Shown here piece after piece: positions 15,038 through 23,440 of a DNA stretch of 30,059 bases (its first letter is position 1; each line of letters opens with the position of its first letter). The position numbers were made by a program, and so were the translations under genes. Below the pieces are notes generated by a model that was not told where the DNA came from, made no database searches, and was given only the letters and a program-made list of their open reading frames with translations. This DNA is from an uncultured Sphingomonadaceae bacterium (GTDB taxonomy: Bacteria > Pseudomonadota > Alphaproteobacteria > Sphingomonadales > Sphingomonadaceae), in contig CAMLKX010000005.1 of the NCBI GenBank assembly GCA_946480515.1, positions 1 to 30,059 of the forward strand. The letters run 5' to 3'.

Positions 15038-17197
15038 ATGGACGGCATCGCAACCGCACCCAGCCCAAGCGAGGCCCCGGCCGGCGTCGTTCAGGAACCG
15101 CGCTATTTCAATCGGGAATTGAGTTGGCTCGCCTTCAATCAGCGTGTGCTGGAGGAGGCTTGCAATAGCTCGCACCCGCTGCTGGAGCGCCTCCGCTTTC
15201 TGTCGATCTCCGGCAGCAATCTCGACGAATTCTACATGGTCCGGGTGGCAGGGCTCCAAGCTCACCGGCTGATCGGGGTCGAGGAATTGTCGACCGATGG
15301 CCTTACCCTTTCTCAGCAACTTGCCGCGATCACGGCGGCCGCCGACCGGCTGATGGATTCGCAGCAACATGTCTGGCGTGACCTTATCAAGGTGCTGGAA
15401 AAGAATGGCGCCAGGGTGCTCGACGCCGCTCATGTCGACGGGGAGGACGGGGAGTGGCTCAACCGCTACTTCCACGAACAGCTGTTTCCCCTGTTGACTC
15501 CGCAGGCGATCGATCCGGCTCACCCCTTCCCGTTCGTACCGAACCGCGGCTTTTCGCTGATCTTCGAACTGCGGCGGAGTAGCACTGCCCCGCCGATCCG
15601 CGAGATTGTCATGCTGCCGCCAGCCGTGCCGCGCTTCATTCGGCTGCCCGGCAGCGAGGCGCGCTATGTCGCGCTTGAAAGCCTCATCCGCAGCAAGACC
15701 GATGCACTGTTTCCCAACTATGAAGTGCTCGGCGAAGGCGCGTTCCGCGTGCTGCGGGACAGCGATCTTGAGCTTGAGGAAGAAGCCGAGGACCTGGTCC
15801 GTTACTTCCGCACGGCCATCAAACGGCGTCGTCGCGGGCGCGTAATTCGGCTGGAACTTGATCCGGCGATGCCAGACGCCCTGGTGGAGGCGGTGGTCAC
15901 AGGCCTCAATGCCGGTGACGCCCTGATATCCAAGGCGGGGGGCGTGCTGGGGGTCGCTGACCTGTCCGTGATTGTCGACGAGGATCGGCCTGACCTGAAG
16001 TTCCCGCCGTTCGATCCGCGCTTCCCAGAGCGGATTCGCGAGCATGGCGGCGATTGCTTCGCTGCGATCCGCGACAAGGACATCCTCGTCCACCATCCCT
16101 ACGAGAGTTTCGAGGTGGTGGTCGAATTCGTGAAGCAGGCCGCTGCCGATCCCGACGTGGTGGCGATCAAGCAGACGCTCTACCGCGCCGGGAAGCAGTC
16201 GCCGATCATCCGGGCGCTGATCGAAGCGGCCGAGGCGGGGAAATCGGTGACGGCCGCGGTCGAACTCAAGGCGCGGTTCGATGAGGAGCAGAACCTCCTC
16301 TGGGCCAGCGCGCTCGAACGGGCAGGCGTGCAGGTCGTGTATGGCTTCATGGATTGGAAGACCCATGCGAAGGTGTCGATGGTCGTTCGCCGGGAAGAGT
16401 CCGGCTATCGCACCTATTGTCACTTCGGCACCGGCAATTACCACCCGGTGACCGCGCGCATCTACACCGATCTCAGTTATTTCACCGCCGATCCGGTGGC
16501 GGGCCACGATGCCGCGCTGCTGTTCAATTATATTACCGGCTATGTAGAGCCGCGGAGCCTGGAGCGGCTGGTGATTTCACCTCACCAGCTGCGTGACAAG
16601 ATCATCCGGTTGATCGATCGAGAGATCGAGGCCGCGATTGCCGGCAAGCCGTCAGGCATCTGGGCCAAGATGAACTCGCTGGTCGACCCAATGATCATCG
16701 ACAAGCTCTATGAAGCCAACGCCGGAGGCGTTGAGATCAACCTGGTCGTTCGCGGCATTTGTTGTCTGCGGCCGGGTGTGCCGGGCCTCTCCGAACGGAT
16801 CTACGTCAAGTCGATCGTCGGCCGCTTCCTGGAGCACTCGCGCCTGTGGTGCTTCGCCAACGGATCGGAGCTGCCAAGTCGTGACGCGCTGGTATTCATC
16901 AGCTCGGCGGACTGGATGCCACGCAACTTCGATCGGCGGATTGAATATATGCTGCCGATCGAAAATCCGACGGTTCACGCGCAATTGCTCGAACAGGTGA
17001 TGCTCGCCAATCTCCTCGACAACGAGCAGAGTTGGCGGCTGTCGGCTGACGGGAGTTATGAGCGAATCCAGCCCAAGGGACGGGGTTCGTTCAATCTCCA
17101 CCATTACTTCATGACCAATCCCTCGCTATCAGGCCGGGGCCGGGCACTTGCACGTGGCCGGCGGGTGCCCAAGCTGCGGCTTCGCCGCGGCCGCTGA
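15038..17197 (+). CDS. ppk1: Polyphosphate kinase 1
   Basis: Ppk1 polymerises the gamma-phosphate of ATP into inorganic polyphosphate and runs in reverse to make ATP. At 719 residues the length is typical. The N-terminal domain ([35 protein letters not shown]), the head domain and both C-terminal phospholipase D-like domains are present. The autophosphorylated His is expected at residue 443 ([11 protein letters not shown]), followed by HFGTGNYHP. The second catalytic His is at 600 (LEHSRLWCF), followed by [15 protein letters not shown]. The ATG directly follows the NUDIX stop, so the two are translated together. ppx follows after 12 bases. Confidence 0.97.
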   Translation: MDGIATAPSPSEAPAGVVQEPRYFNRELSWLAFNQRVLEEACNSSHPLLERLRFLSISGSNLDEFYMVRVAGLQAHRLIGVEELSTDGLTLSQQLAAITAAADRLMDSQQHVWRDLIKVLEKNGARVLDAAHVDGEDGEWLNRYFHEQLFPLLTPQAIDPAHPFPFVPNRGFSLIFELRRSSTAPPIREIVMLPPAVPRFIRLPGSEARYVALESLIRSKTDALFPNYEVLGEGAFRVLRDSDLELEEEAEDLVRYFRTAIKRRRRGRVIRLELDPAMPDALVEAVVTGLNAGDALISKAGGVLGVADLSVIVDEDRPDLKFPPFDPRFPERIREHGGDCFAAIRDKDILVHHPYESFEVVVEFVKQAAADPDVVAIKQTLYRAGKQSPIIRALIEAAEAGKSVTAAVELKARFDEEQNLLWASALERAGVQVVYGFMDWKTHAKVSMVVRREESGYRTYCHFGTGNYHPVTARIYTDLSYFTADPVAGHDAALLFNYITGYVEPRSLERLVISPHQLRDKIIRLIDREIEAAIAGKPSGIWAKMNSLVDPMIIDKLYEANAGGVEINLVVRGICCLRPGVPGLSERIYVKSIVGRFLEHSRLWCFANGSELPSRDALVFISSADWMPRNFDRRIEYMLPIENPTVHAQLLEQVMLANLLDNEQSWRLSADGSYERIQPKGRGSFNLHHYFMTNPSLSGRGRALARGRRVPKLRLRRGR

Positions 17198-17209
17198 TAG
17201 GGGAGGTTG

Positions 17210-18664
17210 ATGAGAGAGCCGGTTGCGATCATCGACATCGGCTCAAACTCGATCCGCCTCGTCGTCTACACCGGAAGCCCGCGCGCTCCATCGGTGATCT
17301 TCAATGAGAAGGTGCTGGCGGGGCTTGGTCGGGACCTCGCCAAGACCGGCGCCTTGTCTGAAGCCGCGCAGACGCGCGCGTTGACTGCGCTTGGCCGGTT
17401 TCAGCTGTTGCTGCGCCACATGGGGGTTGGGCGAGTTCGAACCGTGGCCACCGCCGCTGTCCGGGACGCCAGCAACGGCGCCGACTTCGTCGCTCAGGTG
17501 GAGGCACTGGGGTTGGACTGCGAAGTCCTCTCTGCCGAGCAGGAAGGCTGGCTCGCGGGGGAGGGGGTTCTGTCCGCCATTCCCGACGCGGATGGGCTGG
17601 TCGGCGATCTCGGTGGCGGGAGTTTGGAGCTCGTCGAGGTTGGCGACGGGCGGGTGCGCAAGGCGCTCTCGCTGCCGATCGGAGTGCTGAGGGTCCGGGC
17701 GAACGGCAAGGATAGCGAGCTGGTGGCCGACGCGATCCGGCGCGGCCTCAAGACCGCTGACATATCACGGCGCCGTGCCGGCCGCCCGTTCTACATGGTT
17801 GGCGGTTCGTGGCGCGCGCTTGCCCGCCTGGACATGGTTACGAGCAGCTATCCGCTACCGATCACCCACGGCTATGTGATGCCCACGAACAGGCCGCGCG
17901 ATCTGGCAAAGCTGATTGAATCTCTTCAGGGCAAGGACACCAAGGGCATTCCCGTTTCTTCGGAGCGTATTCCGACGCTCCCCGCAGCGGCGATGATTCT
18001 GTCGAGCATTGCCGAGGAGCTTCGGCCTGATCGCTTCATCGTGTCCAGCTACGGCATCCGGGAGGGTTTGCTCTATGCAGGCTTGCCGGCCCGGGAGCGC
18101 CGCAAGGACCCGCTGGTCGAAGCGGCGCGGGAGGCGAGTCTCGCTGCCCGGCGGTTCGAAGAGCATGGCGACCTGCTGGATTCATGGATCGGGCCGATTT
18201 TCGACGACCAGCGCGATCAGGCTCGGCTGCGACTGGTGTCCTGCATCCTCGCTGACGCCGCCTGGCAGGCGCACCCCGATTTCCGCTCCGAGCGTGGCGT
18301 GGAGCTGGCGCTGCACGGCAATTGGGTTGGGGTGGATGCGGCAGAGCGGGTGCTGATCGCGCAGGCGCTTTACTCCAATTTCGGAGCGCAGCAGCTGCTG
18401 CCGGACCGTGCCTTGACCTTCTTATGCAATCGCAGCGCTTTGGAGCGCGCTCATCAATGGGGTCTGGCGATGCGGCTCGGCCAGAGGCTGAGCGGGGGTG
18501 TCGCGTCAGCCCTGAAGCGCACCAGCCTGGCCACGGCGCCAGACTGTATCCAGCTTCGCGTCCGCAAGTCCGACCAGGCGTTAATTGGGGAAGCAGTGCA
18601 GCGCCGCCTGGTGCGGCTTGCTCAGGCGATGGGCTGCGAACAGCAACTCGTCGTCAGCGGTTAG
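17210..18664 (+). CDS. ppx: Exopolyphosphatase / guanosine pentaphosphate phosphatase (Ppx/GppA)
   Basis: The protein has 484 residues. The actin-like ATPase fold motifs are visible: IIDIGSNSIRLVVY (phosphate 1), ATAAVRDASNGADF, and GLVGDLGGGSLELVEVG (phosphate 2). The extended C-terminal half (from about residue 300) fits the HD-like domain of the longer Ppx/GppA proteins. It removes terminal phosphates from polyphosphate, and GppA forms convert pppGpp to ppGpp; sequence alone does not separate these. GGGGAGG lies just upstream; the ATG at 17210 is preferred to the TTG at 17207. It is the last gene of the NUDIX-ppk-ppx operon and makes polymer breakdown and synthesis co-transcribed. Confidence 0.93.
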   Translation: MREPVAIIDIGSNSIRLVVYTGSPRAPSVIFNEKVLAGLGRDLAKTGALSEAAQTRALTALGRFQLLLRHMGVGRVRTVATAAVRDASNGADFVAQVEALGLDCEVLSAEQEGWLAGEGVLSAIPDADGLVGDLGGGSLELVEVGDGRVRKALSLPIGVLRVRANGKDSELVADAIRRGLKTADISRRRAGRPFYMVGGSWRALARLDMVTSSYPLPITHGYVMPTNRPRDLAKLIESLQGKDTKGIPVSSERIPTLPAAAMILSSIAEELRPDRFIVSSYGIREGLLYAGLPARERRKDPLVEAAREASLAARRFEEHGDLLDSWIGPIFDDQRDQARLRLVSCILADAAWQAHPDFRSERGVELALHGNWVGVDAAERVLIAQALYSNFGAQQLLPDRALTFLCNRSALERAHQWGLAMRLGQRLSGGVASALKRTSLATAPDCIQLRVRKSDQALIGEAVQRRLVRLAQAMGCEQQLVVSG

Positions 18665-18670
18665 AAGGGA

Positions 18671-19570
18671 TCACCCGGCAGTCACCCAGAAAGGGCGCCG
18701 ACGCTTCAGTCCAGCCAGTAATTTCCTGATCGGCACCAGCTGCTTCTTGCGGCCGACCGCAGCTGGCTTGTTCGGAAGCGTGACTGAGAAGGTCTGTGCC
18801 AGCTCTCTCGCCAGGACCTCATCGTTCCATTCTCCGAGCCCGTCCTGAAGCGCTTCGAGGGCTTTACTCCAGGCCTTGACCCGTTCGCGATCATAGAGAT
18901 CGCCCAGGAACCCCACGCCGTACCGCATTTTCTTGATATCGATCCGAAGCAGATGAAGGTCGTCGTCGGACAGCGTGTCAATGTGAGCCGCCGCCGACTC
19001 CACCTGTTCCCACAACTGCTGCAACCGCTGCGTGGCAAAGGGCCGGATTGACGAATTCGCCTGCCGCCGTTGCCAAGGCGCAGTTTCAAGCCACTCGAGA
19101 ATTCCAGTAAAAAGATCGCGGGAGCGCTGTGATTTGATATGTTCGATTGCGACGTCATAAGCTCGCTCTCTCGCCTCGTGCAGCCGCTTGAGGTCTGCAG
19201 GCGCAAGAGACGATCCGTAGGCTTGCGCGAACACATCAAGGTTGCGAGCCTCGCCGAGAGCCGCGGTGAACCACCGCAGGTCATGGCGCAGCTCGCGGAA
19301 TGTCGATCGCCGGATGACCGGGCGAAAAAGGGACAATGCCGCTCGCAGGCGTCGCATCGCCACCCGGCCCTGGTGCAGCGCTTCGACATTGCGGTCCACG
19401 ACAATCAGCGCCTCGTTCAGGCGGAAATGCCGGATGCACGACAGGAGGATCAAGGCGAACACGTCCGCGATCGTCTGCTCTTCGTTGATCTTGATCGGCG
19501 GCGCCTTGCGCACCAACTTCCTTTCCACTTCTCGGGTGGCCTCTGGAAGTGCACTCACCAGGCTTCGCAA
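18671..19570 (-). CDS. CHAD-domain protein lacking a CYTH domain
   Basis: The protein has up to 299 residues, nearly all a CHAD helical domain. The two basic motifs are EALHQGRVAMRRLRAAL near residue 64 and LHLLRIDIKKMRYGVGFL near residue 207; such histidine/arginine/lysine-rich faces bind polyphosphate in characterised CHAD proteins. N-terminal CYTH phosphatase domains are common in relatives. Here only what looks like the inter-domain linker (ERKLVRKAPPIKINEEQTIADVFA) remains, and an in-frame TGA sits two codons before the first possible start. The start is uncertain: TTG 19570, GTG 19558 or GTG 19513, the last with AAGGAAG nearby. It is convergent with ppx. Confidence 0.88.
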   Translation of the reverse strand: MRSLVSALPEATREVERKLVRKAPPIKINEEQTIADVFALILLSCIRHFRLNEALIVVDRNVEALHQGRVAMRRLRAALSLFRPVIRRSTFRELRHDLRWFTAALGEARNLDVFAQAYGSSLAPADLKRLHEARERAYDVAIEHIKSQRSRDLFTGILEWLETAPWQRRQANSSIRPFATQRLQQLWEQVESAAAHIDTLSDDDLHLLRIDIKKMRYGVGFLGDLYDRERVKAWSKALEALQDGLGEWNDEVLARELAQTFSVTLPNKPAAVGRKKQLVPIRKLLAGLKRRRPFWVTAG

Positions 19571-19629
19571 GAGTCACTGCTTGTCCGTGGATGTAGCGTT
19601 GCCGATATAGAGTTTGAAGGAGTTGGCAG

Positions 19630-20310
19630 GTGAATCAGATCACCGCAGCCCGGGTCGTTCCCATTCTTGCCATCGCTGCGGGAATTTCGTTCCTCGGAAT
19701 CAACGCCCCGACGGGGGCAAAGGAATTGACCGTCAAAGCGCCGCCGCCGGCGCTGGTCGCCCCAGTCGGCGGCCAGATTGAGACCGCGATCTTCGCCGGT
19801 GGGTGCTTCTGGGGAGTCGAGGCGGTTTTCGAGCATGTGCGCGGAGTGGTTCGCGTCGACTCCGGCTATTCCGGCGGCAATGCCGCAACAGCGCGATACC
19901 CGCTCGTAACGACCGGCCGCACAGGTCATGCCGAAGCGGTGAAGGTCATCTTCAACCCTGCTCGCGTGAATTATGCTGAGCTCCTTCGCGTTTATTTTTC
20001 GGTCGCACATGATCCGACCCAGCTCAACCGGCAAGGGCCGGATGTCGGCCCGCAATATCGAAGCGCGCTATTTCCGCTATCAGCCGATCAGGCACGCGTG
20101 GCGCGCGCCTACATCGCTCAGCTGAGCAATGCGCGCATTTACCCGCGCCCGATTGTGACAAAGATTGAGCAATTCAGAGCGTTCTATCCGGCCGAGTCAT
20201 ACCATCAGGATTTCATGGCCAAGAACCCGAGCCACCCGTACATCCAAGCCCATGACGCGCCGAAGCTGGTGGCGCTGAAAGCGAAATTTCCGCAAATGTT
20301 CAAAGGGTAG
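19630..20310 (+). CDS. msrA: Peptide methionine sulfoxide reductase MsrA, exported, single-cysteine
   Basis: MsrA reduces the S-epimer of methionine sulfoxide in proteins. The protein has 226 residues with catalytic Cys59 in GGCFWG, then VDSGYSGGNA and the SYHQDF and HPYI segments of the family. The first 30 residues (VVPILAIAAGISFLG...TGA) form a signal peptide or signal anchor, so the enzyme should act in the periplasm. Cys59 is the only cysteine in the whole protein, so no resolving Cys is available and an external thiol reductant would be needed. The GTG start at 19630 has AAGGAG 7 bases upstream. It is divergent from the CHAD gene and convergent with xseA. Confidence 0.93.
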   Translation: MNQITAARVVPILAIAAGISFLGINAPTGAKELTVKAPPPALVAPVGGQIETAIFAGGCFWGVEAVFEHVRGVVRVDSGYSGGNAATARYPLVTTGRTGHAEAVKVIFNPARVNYAELLRVYFSVAHDPTQLNRQGPDVGPQYRSALFPLSADQARVARAYIAQLSNARIYPRPIVTKIEQFRAFYPAESYHQDFMAKNPSHPYIQAHDAPKLVALKAKFPQMFKG

Positions 20311-20346
20311 CGGCTAGGTCACGCTGCGCAGATCGATGTAATGCGA

Positions 20347-21756
20347 TCAATCCTCAGGCAGTTGATCGGTGCCATCATGCTCGATGGCCGCTCCGACGGT
20401 GCCGTCAGCGAAGCGCAGCAGCAGCCGTGCTGCCGTTCGAGCGTCGGCCGCGTGAACCAAGGTCTGTCCTGACCGGTCGGTGACTCGTACGAAGCCGCGC
20501 GACAGCGGCCGCTCCGGATGGACGAGCTCCGCCATCCGCCACAAAGCCGCCAACCGCTCGTTGGCGGTTGTGAACTGACGCTCTAACCCCTGCGGCAATC
20601 GCGCGGTCAGGTCTTGCACCCGCTGCCCAGCAGCGGCCAGCCGATGGCGCAACATGTCGGGCCGGAGCGGCGCGGCTACAGCATTCAGGTCGGCGCGCGC
20701 ATGGGCTGACCGGGCCGATAAGGCGCGGGGCAGGCGGTCAGCCAATTCATCTAGGCGTTGCCGCCGCATGCTCAGCAAGTCGTCGATCGCCGGCCAGCGC
20801 TCCTGAGCCAAGCCGAGACGCTGGGCGGCCTGCTCCTGATGCCGCGCAAGACAGCGCCGGCTCCGCTGGCCAAGCTCCTCCAACTGCGCCAGCAGCTCGG
20901 ATCGCACCGGGACCGCAAGCTCCGCTGCCGCGGTGGGCGTCGGCGCGCGCAGGTCGGCGGCGTGATCGATCAGGGTCGTGTCGGTTTCATGCCCGACCGC
21001 CGAGATCAGCGGGATTGGCGATTCGGCGGCGGCGCGAACTACCTCTTCCTCGTTGAACGCCCACAAATCCTCGATCGAGCCGCCGCCCCGCGCAACGATT
21101 AGTAGGTCGGGCCTGGGATCGAAGGCGGCAAAGCCGCGGATCGCGGCAGCGATTTTCGCGGCCGCACCTTCGCCCTGCACCGGCACTGGCCACAGCACCA
21201 CATGAGTTGGGCAGCGATCCTCGAGCCGGTGGATGATGTCGCGGATAACCGCGCCGGTGGGGGAGGTCACGACTCCGATCAGCGTCGGAAGGAAGGGCAG
21301 CGGACGCTTGCGGCCGACATCGAACAGGCCTTCGGCCGCGAGTGCCCGGCGGCGGCGATCGAGCAGCGCCATCAGCGCGCCTTCGCCAGCGAGCTCCATC
21401 CGATTGACCACGATCTGATATTTCGATCGGCCAGGGTAGGTCGTCAGCTTACCGGTGGCGATCACCTCTGCCCCGTCTTCCGGCCGGAACGCGAGACTTG
21501 CTGCATTGCCCCGCCAGATCACGGCGTCGATGCAGGCCTGGTCGTCCTTGATCGTGAAATAGCAATGGCCTGAGCTGTGCCGCTTGAAGCCGGAAATCTC
21601 GCCCCGCACCCGGACGTGCGAAAAGCTGCTCTCGATCGATCGCTTGAGCGCGTTCGAGAGTTCACTGACGCTGAGCGGCGCTGCGTTGTCGCCGCGCGCC
21701 GGCTCGGCTAACAGGCCGGGGCTACGGTCATCGTCGCCGCTTTCGGGGAGAGGCAT
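20347..21756 (-). CDS. xseA: Exodeoxyribonuclease VII large subunit
   Basis: XseA with XseB forms the single-strand exonuclease VII used in repair. The protein has 469 residues. An N-terminal OB fold (SVSELSNALKRSIESSFSHV, VRGEISGFKRHSSGHCYFTI) is followed by the catalytic domain with GVVTSPTGAVIRDI, RGGGSIEDLWAFNEEEVVRA and SAVGHETDTTLIDHAADLRA, then a long helical region and a C-terminal barrel (RPLSRGFVRVTD). A longer reading frame extends upstream, but ATG 21756 is favoured by AGGATATTC before it and by the usual N-terminus. The start codon overlaps that of purD on the other strand. xseB is not in the window. Confidence 0.96.
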   Translation of the reverse strand: MPLPESGDDDRSPGLLAEPARGDNAAPLSVSELSNALKRSIESSFSHVRVRGEISGFKRHSSGHCYFTIKDDQACIDAVIWRGNAASLAFRPEDGAEVIATGKLTTYPGRSKYQIVVNRMELAGEGALMALLDRRRRALAAEGLFDVGRKRPLPFLPTLIGVVTSPTGAVIRDIIHRLEDRCPTHVVLWPVPVQGEGAAAKIAAAIRGFAAFDPRPDLLIVARGGGSIEDLWAFNEEEVVRAAAESPIPLISAVGHETDTTLIDHAADLRAPTPTAAAELAVPVRSELLAQLEELGQRSRRCLARHQEQAAQRLGLAQERWPAIDDLLSMRRQRLDELADRLPRALSARSAHARADLNAVAAPLRPDMLRHRLAAAGQRVQDLTARLPQGLERQFTTANERLAALWRMAELVHPERPLSRGFVRVTDRSGQTLVHAADARTAARLLLRFADGTVGAAIEHDGTDQLPED

Positions 21757-23017
21757 GAATATCCTGCTGCTGGGTTCAGGCGGACGCGAGGATGCGCTGG
21801 CGTGGCGGCTTAGGCAATCACCTAGCACCCGGCGCCTGGTTGCGGCACCCGGAAATCCGGGCGTCGCGCGTTGGGCCGAATGCGTGGCGATTGATCCCTG
21901 CAGCCCTGACGCGGTCCTGGACCTGGCGCGCGAAATCGCTGCCGACCTGGTCGTAATCGGTCCGGAAGCGCCGCTGGTCGCGGGTGTTGGCGACGCATGC
22001 CGGGCCGCGGGCTTTGCCGTCTTCGGACCCAATGCAGAGGCCGCTCAGTTGGAAGGGTCAAAAGGCTTCACCAAGGATCTTTGCGCCGCACACAATATCC
22101 CGACCGCGGCCTATGTCAGGGTCGAAACCCAAGCAGACGCGCTTGCCGCGCTCGACCGTTTTGCCATTCCCGTCGTGATCAAGGCTGACGGGCTCGCGGC
22201 CGGGAAGGGGGTCACCGTTGCTCTCACCCGCGCCGAGGCGGAACAGGCGATTGCCGCCGCAGGCGACGGGCCGATGGTGATCGAAGAATTCCTCGAAGGC
22301 GAGGAAGCCAGCCTGTTCGCCCTGGTGGACGGCGAGACCGCAATCCCCCTCGCTTCGGCGCAGGATCATAAGCGGGTCGGCGAAGGAGACACCGGACCCA
22401 ACACCGGCGGGATGGGGGCCTACAGCCCGGCGCCGGTGCTCAGTCCAGGGCTTGAACAGCGGGCGATGGACGAGATCGTCGGTCCGACCGCGCGCGCGAT
22501 GGCTGCTGCCGGTACGCCTTTCTCAGGGGTGCTTTATGCCGGTCTGATGCTCACTGCGGATGGGCCCAAGCTGATCGAATATAATGTCCGCTTCGGCGAC
22601 CCGGAGTGCGAGGCGATCATGCCCCGGATCGAGGGCGATTTCGCGGAACTGTTGATGGCCGTGGCGAGCGGTCGATTGGCCATGGTCACCCCGCCGCAGC
22701 TCAAGCCCTGCTCCGCAGTGACGGTGGTGGTCGCCGCTGAGGGATATCCGGGAACTCCGAAGAAAGGCGGACCGATCGACGGGATCGAGGATGCGGAGCG
22801 GGTTCCGGGAGTGACCGTATTCCATGCCGGAACGGGGCGGCACAGCTCGGGCGCGCTCCTGTCTGCGGGCGGCCGGGTCCTTGCAGTGACCGCGATTGCC
22901 GAGACGTTCGTGAATGCCCGTGCGCGCGCCTACCGCGCGATCGATGCGATCGACTTTCCCGATGGCTTCCACCGCCGCGACATCGGCTGGCGCGAGCTGG
23001 CCCGGGCCGAGGCATGA
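21755..23017 (+). CDS. purD: Phosphoribosylamine-glycine ligase (GARS)
   Basis: PurD makes glycinamide ribonucleotide from phosphoribosylamine, glycine and ATP, the second step of purine synthesis. At 420 residues it has the usual length. The N-terminal GSGGRE loop, the ATP-grasp region (VIKADGLAAGKGVTVA, VIEEFLEGEEASLFAL), the DHKRVGEGDTGPNTGGMGAYSP signature and YNVRFGDPECE are all present. The normally conserved GSGGREHA reads GSGGREDA here. ATG 21755 has GGGGAG 5 to 6 bases upstream; longer in-frame readings lie inside xseA. A small membrane protein gene overlaps its end by 4 bases (ATGA). Confidence 0.97.
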   Translation: MNILLLGSGGREDALAWRLRQSPSTRRLVAAPGNPGVARWAECVAIDPCSPDAVLDLAREIAADLVVIGPEAPLVAGVGDACRAAGFAVFGPNAEAAQLEGSKGFTKDLCAAHNIPTAAYVRVETQADALAALDRFAIPVVIKADGLAAGKGVTVALTRAEAEQAIAAAGDGPMVIEEFLEGEEASLFALVDGETAIPLASAQDHKRVGEGDTGPNTGGMGAYSPAPVLSPGLEQRAMDEIVGPTARAMAAAGTPFSGVLYAGLMLTADGPKLIEYNVRFGDPECEAIMPRIEGDFAELLMAVASGRLAMVTPPQLKPCSAVTVVVAAEGYPGTPKKGGPIDGIEDAERVPGVTVFHAGTGRHSSGALLSAGGRVLAVTAIAETFVNARARAYRAIDAIDFPDGFHRRDIGWRELARAEA

Positions 23018-23331
23018 CCGGGTCAGCCAAGCTGGCAATTGGGGTTGCCGCGTCGTTGCTGCTCGCCTGGGTTTATCACGGGCCGCTCGGTGCGGCCGAT
23101 CGCCTGACCTCGCACATCGAGGCCGATGTTCGCGCCGAACTGGTGCGCAACGAGATGGACATGGTTCAAGCCCGCCTCGAACGTGGCCCGCTGAGGCGGA
23201 CTCTGGTCCTGTCCGGGCCGGCCGATGATTTCCAACGCTCCGAGCTGATCCGCATCATCTCCGCCATTCCTGGGGTGAGCCGCGTCCGCTGGGCGCCCGA
23301 CAGCCTGCCGCTGGAGCCGGTGACGCCGTGA
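23014..23331 (+). CDS. Small membrane-anchored protein, possibly BON-like
   Basis: The protein has 105 residues. An N-terminal hydrophobic segment (LAIGVAASLLLAWVY) would anchor it in the inner membrane or serve as a signal peptide. The rest (TSHIEADVRAELVRNEMDMVQARLERGPLRRTLVLSG...IPGVSRVRW) has the alternating pattern of a BON-like alpha/beta unit, which I suggest only loosely. It overlaps the purD stop as ATGA and the next small ORF as GTGA, so it sits in a chain of coupled genes after purD. Confidence 0.7.
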   Translation: MTGSAKLAIGVAASLLLAWVYHGPLGAADRLTSHIEADVRAELVRNEMDMVQARLERGPLRRTLVLSGPADDFQRSELIRIISAIPGVSRVRWAPDSLPLEPVTP

Positions 23332-23438
23332 TTCCATTGCTTGCCGAGGTCGCGCTTCTGGCGTTCGGGGCATTCAGCCTTGGGCTGCTGGCGGGTTATC
23401 TGATTGAGCGCCGCAGGCGTTCGCGAACCGGGGAGTGA
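23328..23438 (+). CDS. 36-residue membrane microprotein
   Basis: The GTG at 23328 overlaps the preceding stop as GTGA and opens MIPLLAEVALLAFGAFSLGL, continuing to a basic tail (YLIERRRRSRTGE) and TGA at 23436-23438. It is one predicted transmembrane helix followed by a positive-inside Arg cluster. The reading is short but fits exactly between two same-strand genes, whose junctions are an overlap before it and 2 bases after it. No function is recognised. Confidence 0.6.
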   Translation: MIPLLAEVALLAFGAFSLGLLAGYLIERRRRSRTGE

Positions 23439-23440
23439 CG

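Noticed and set aside
14627..16507. A 626-codon minus-strand open frame opposite the NUDIX and ppk1 genes
   Set aside because: It lies wholly antisense to well-supported genes, shows no recognisable domain and has no plausible ribosome binding site.
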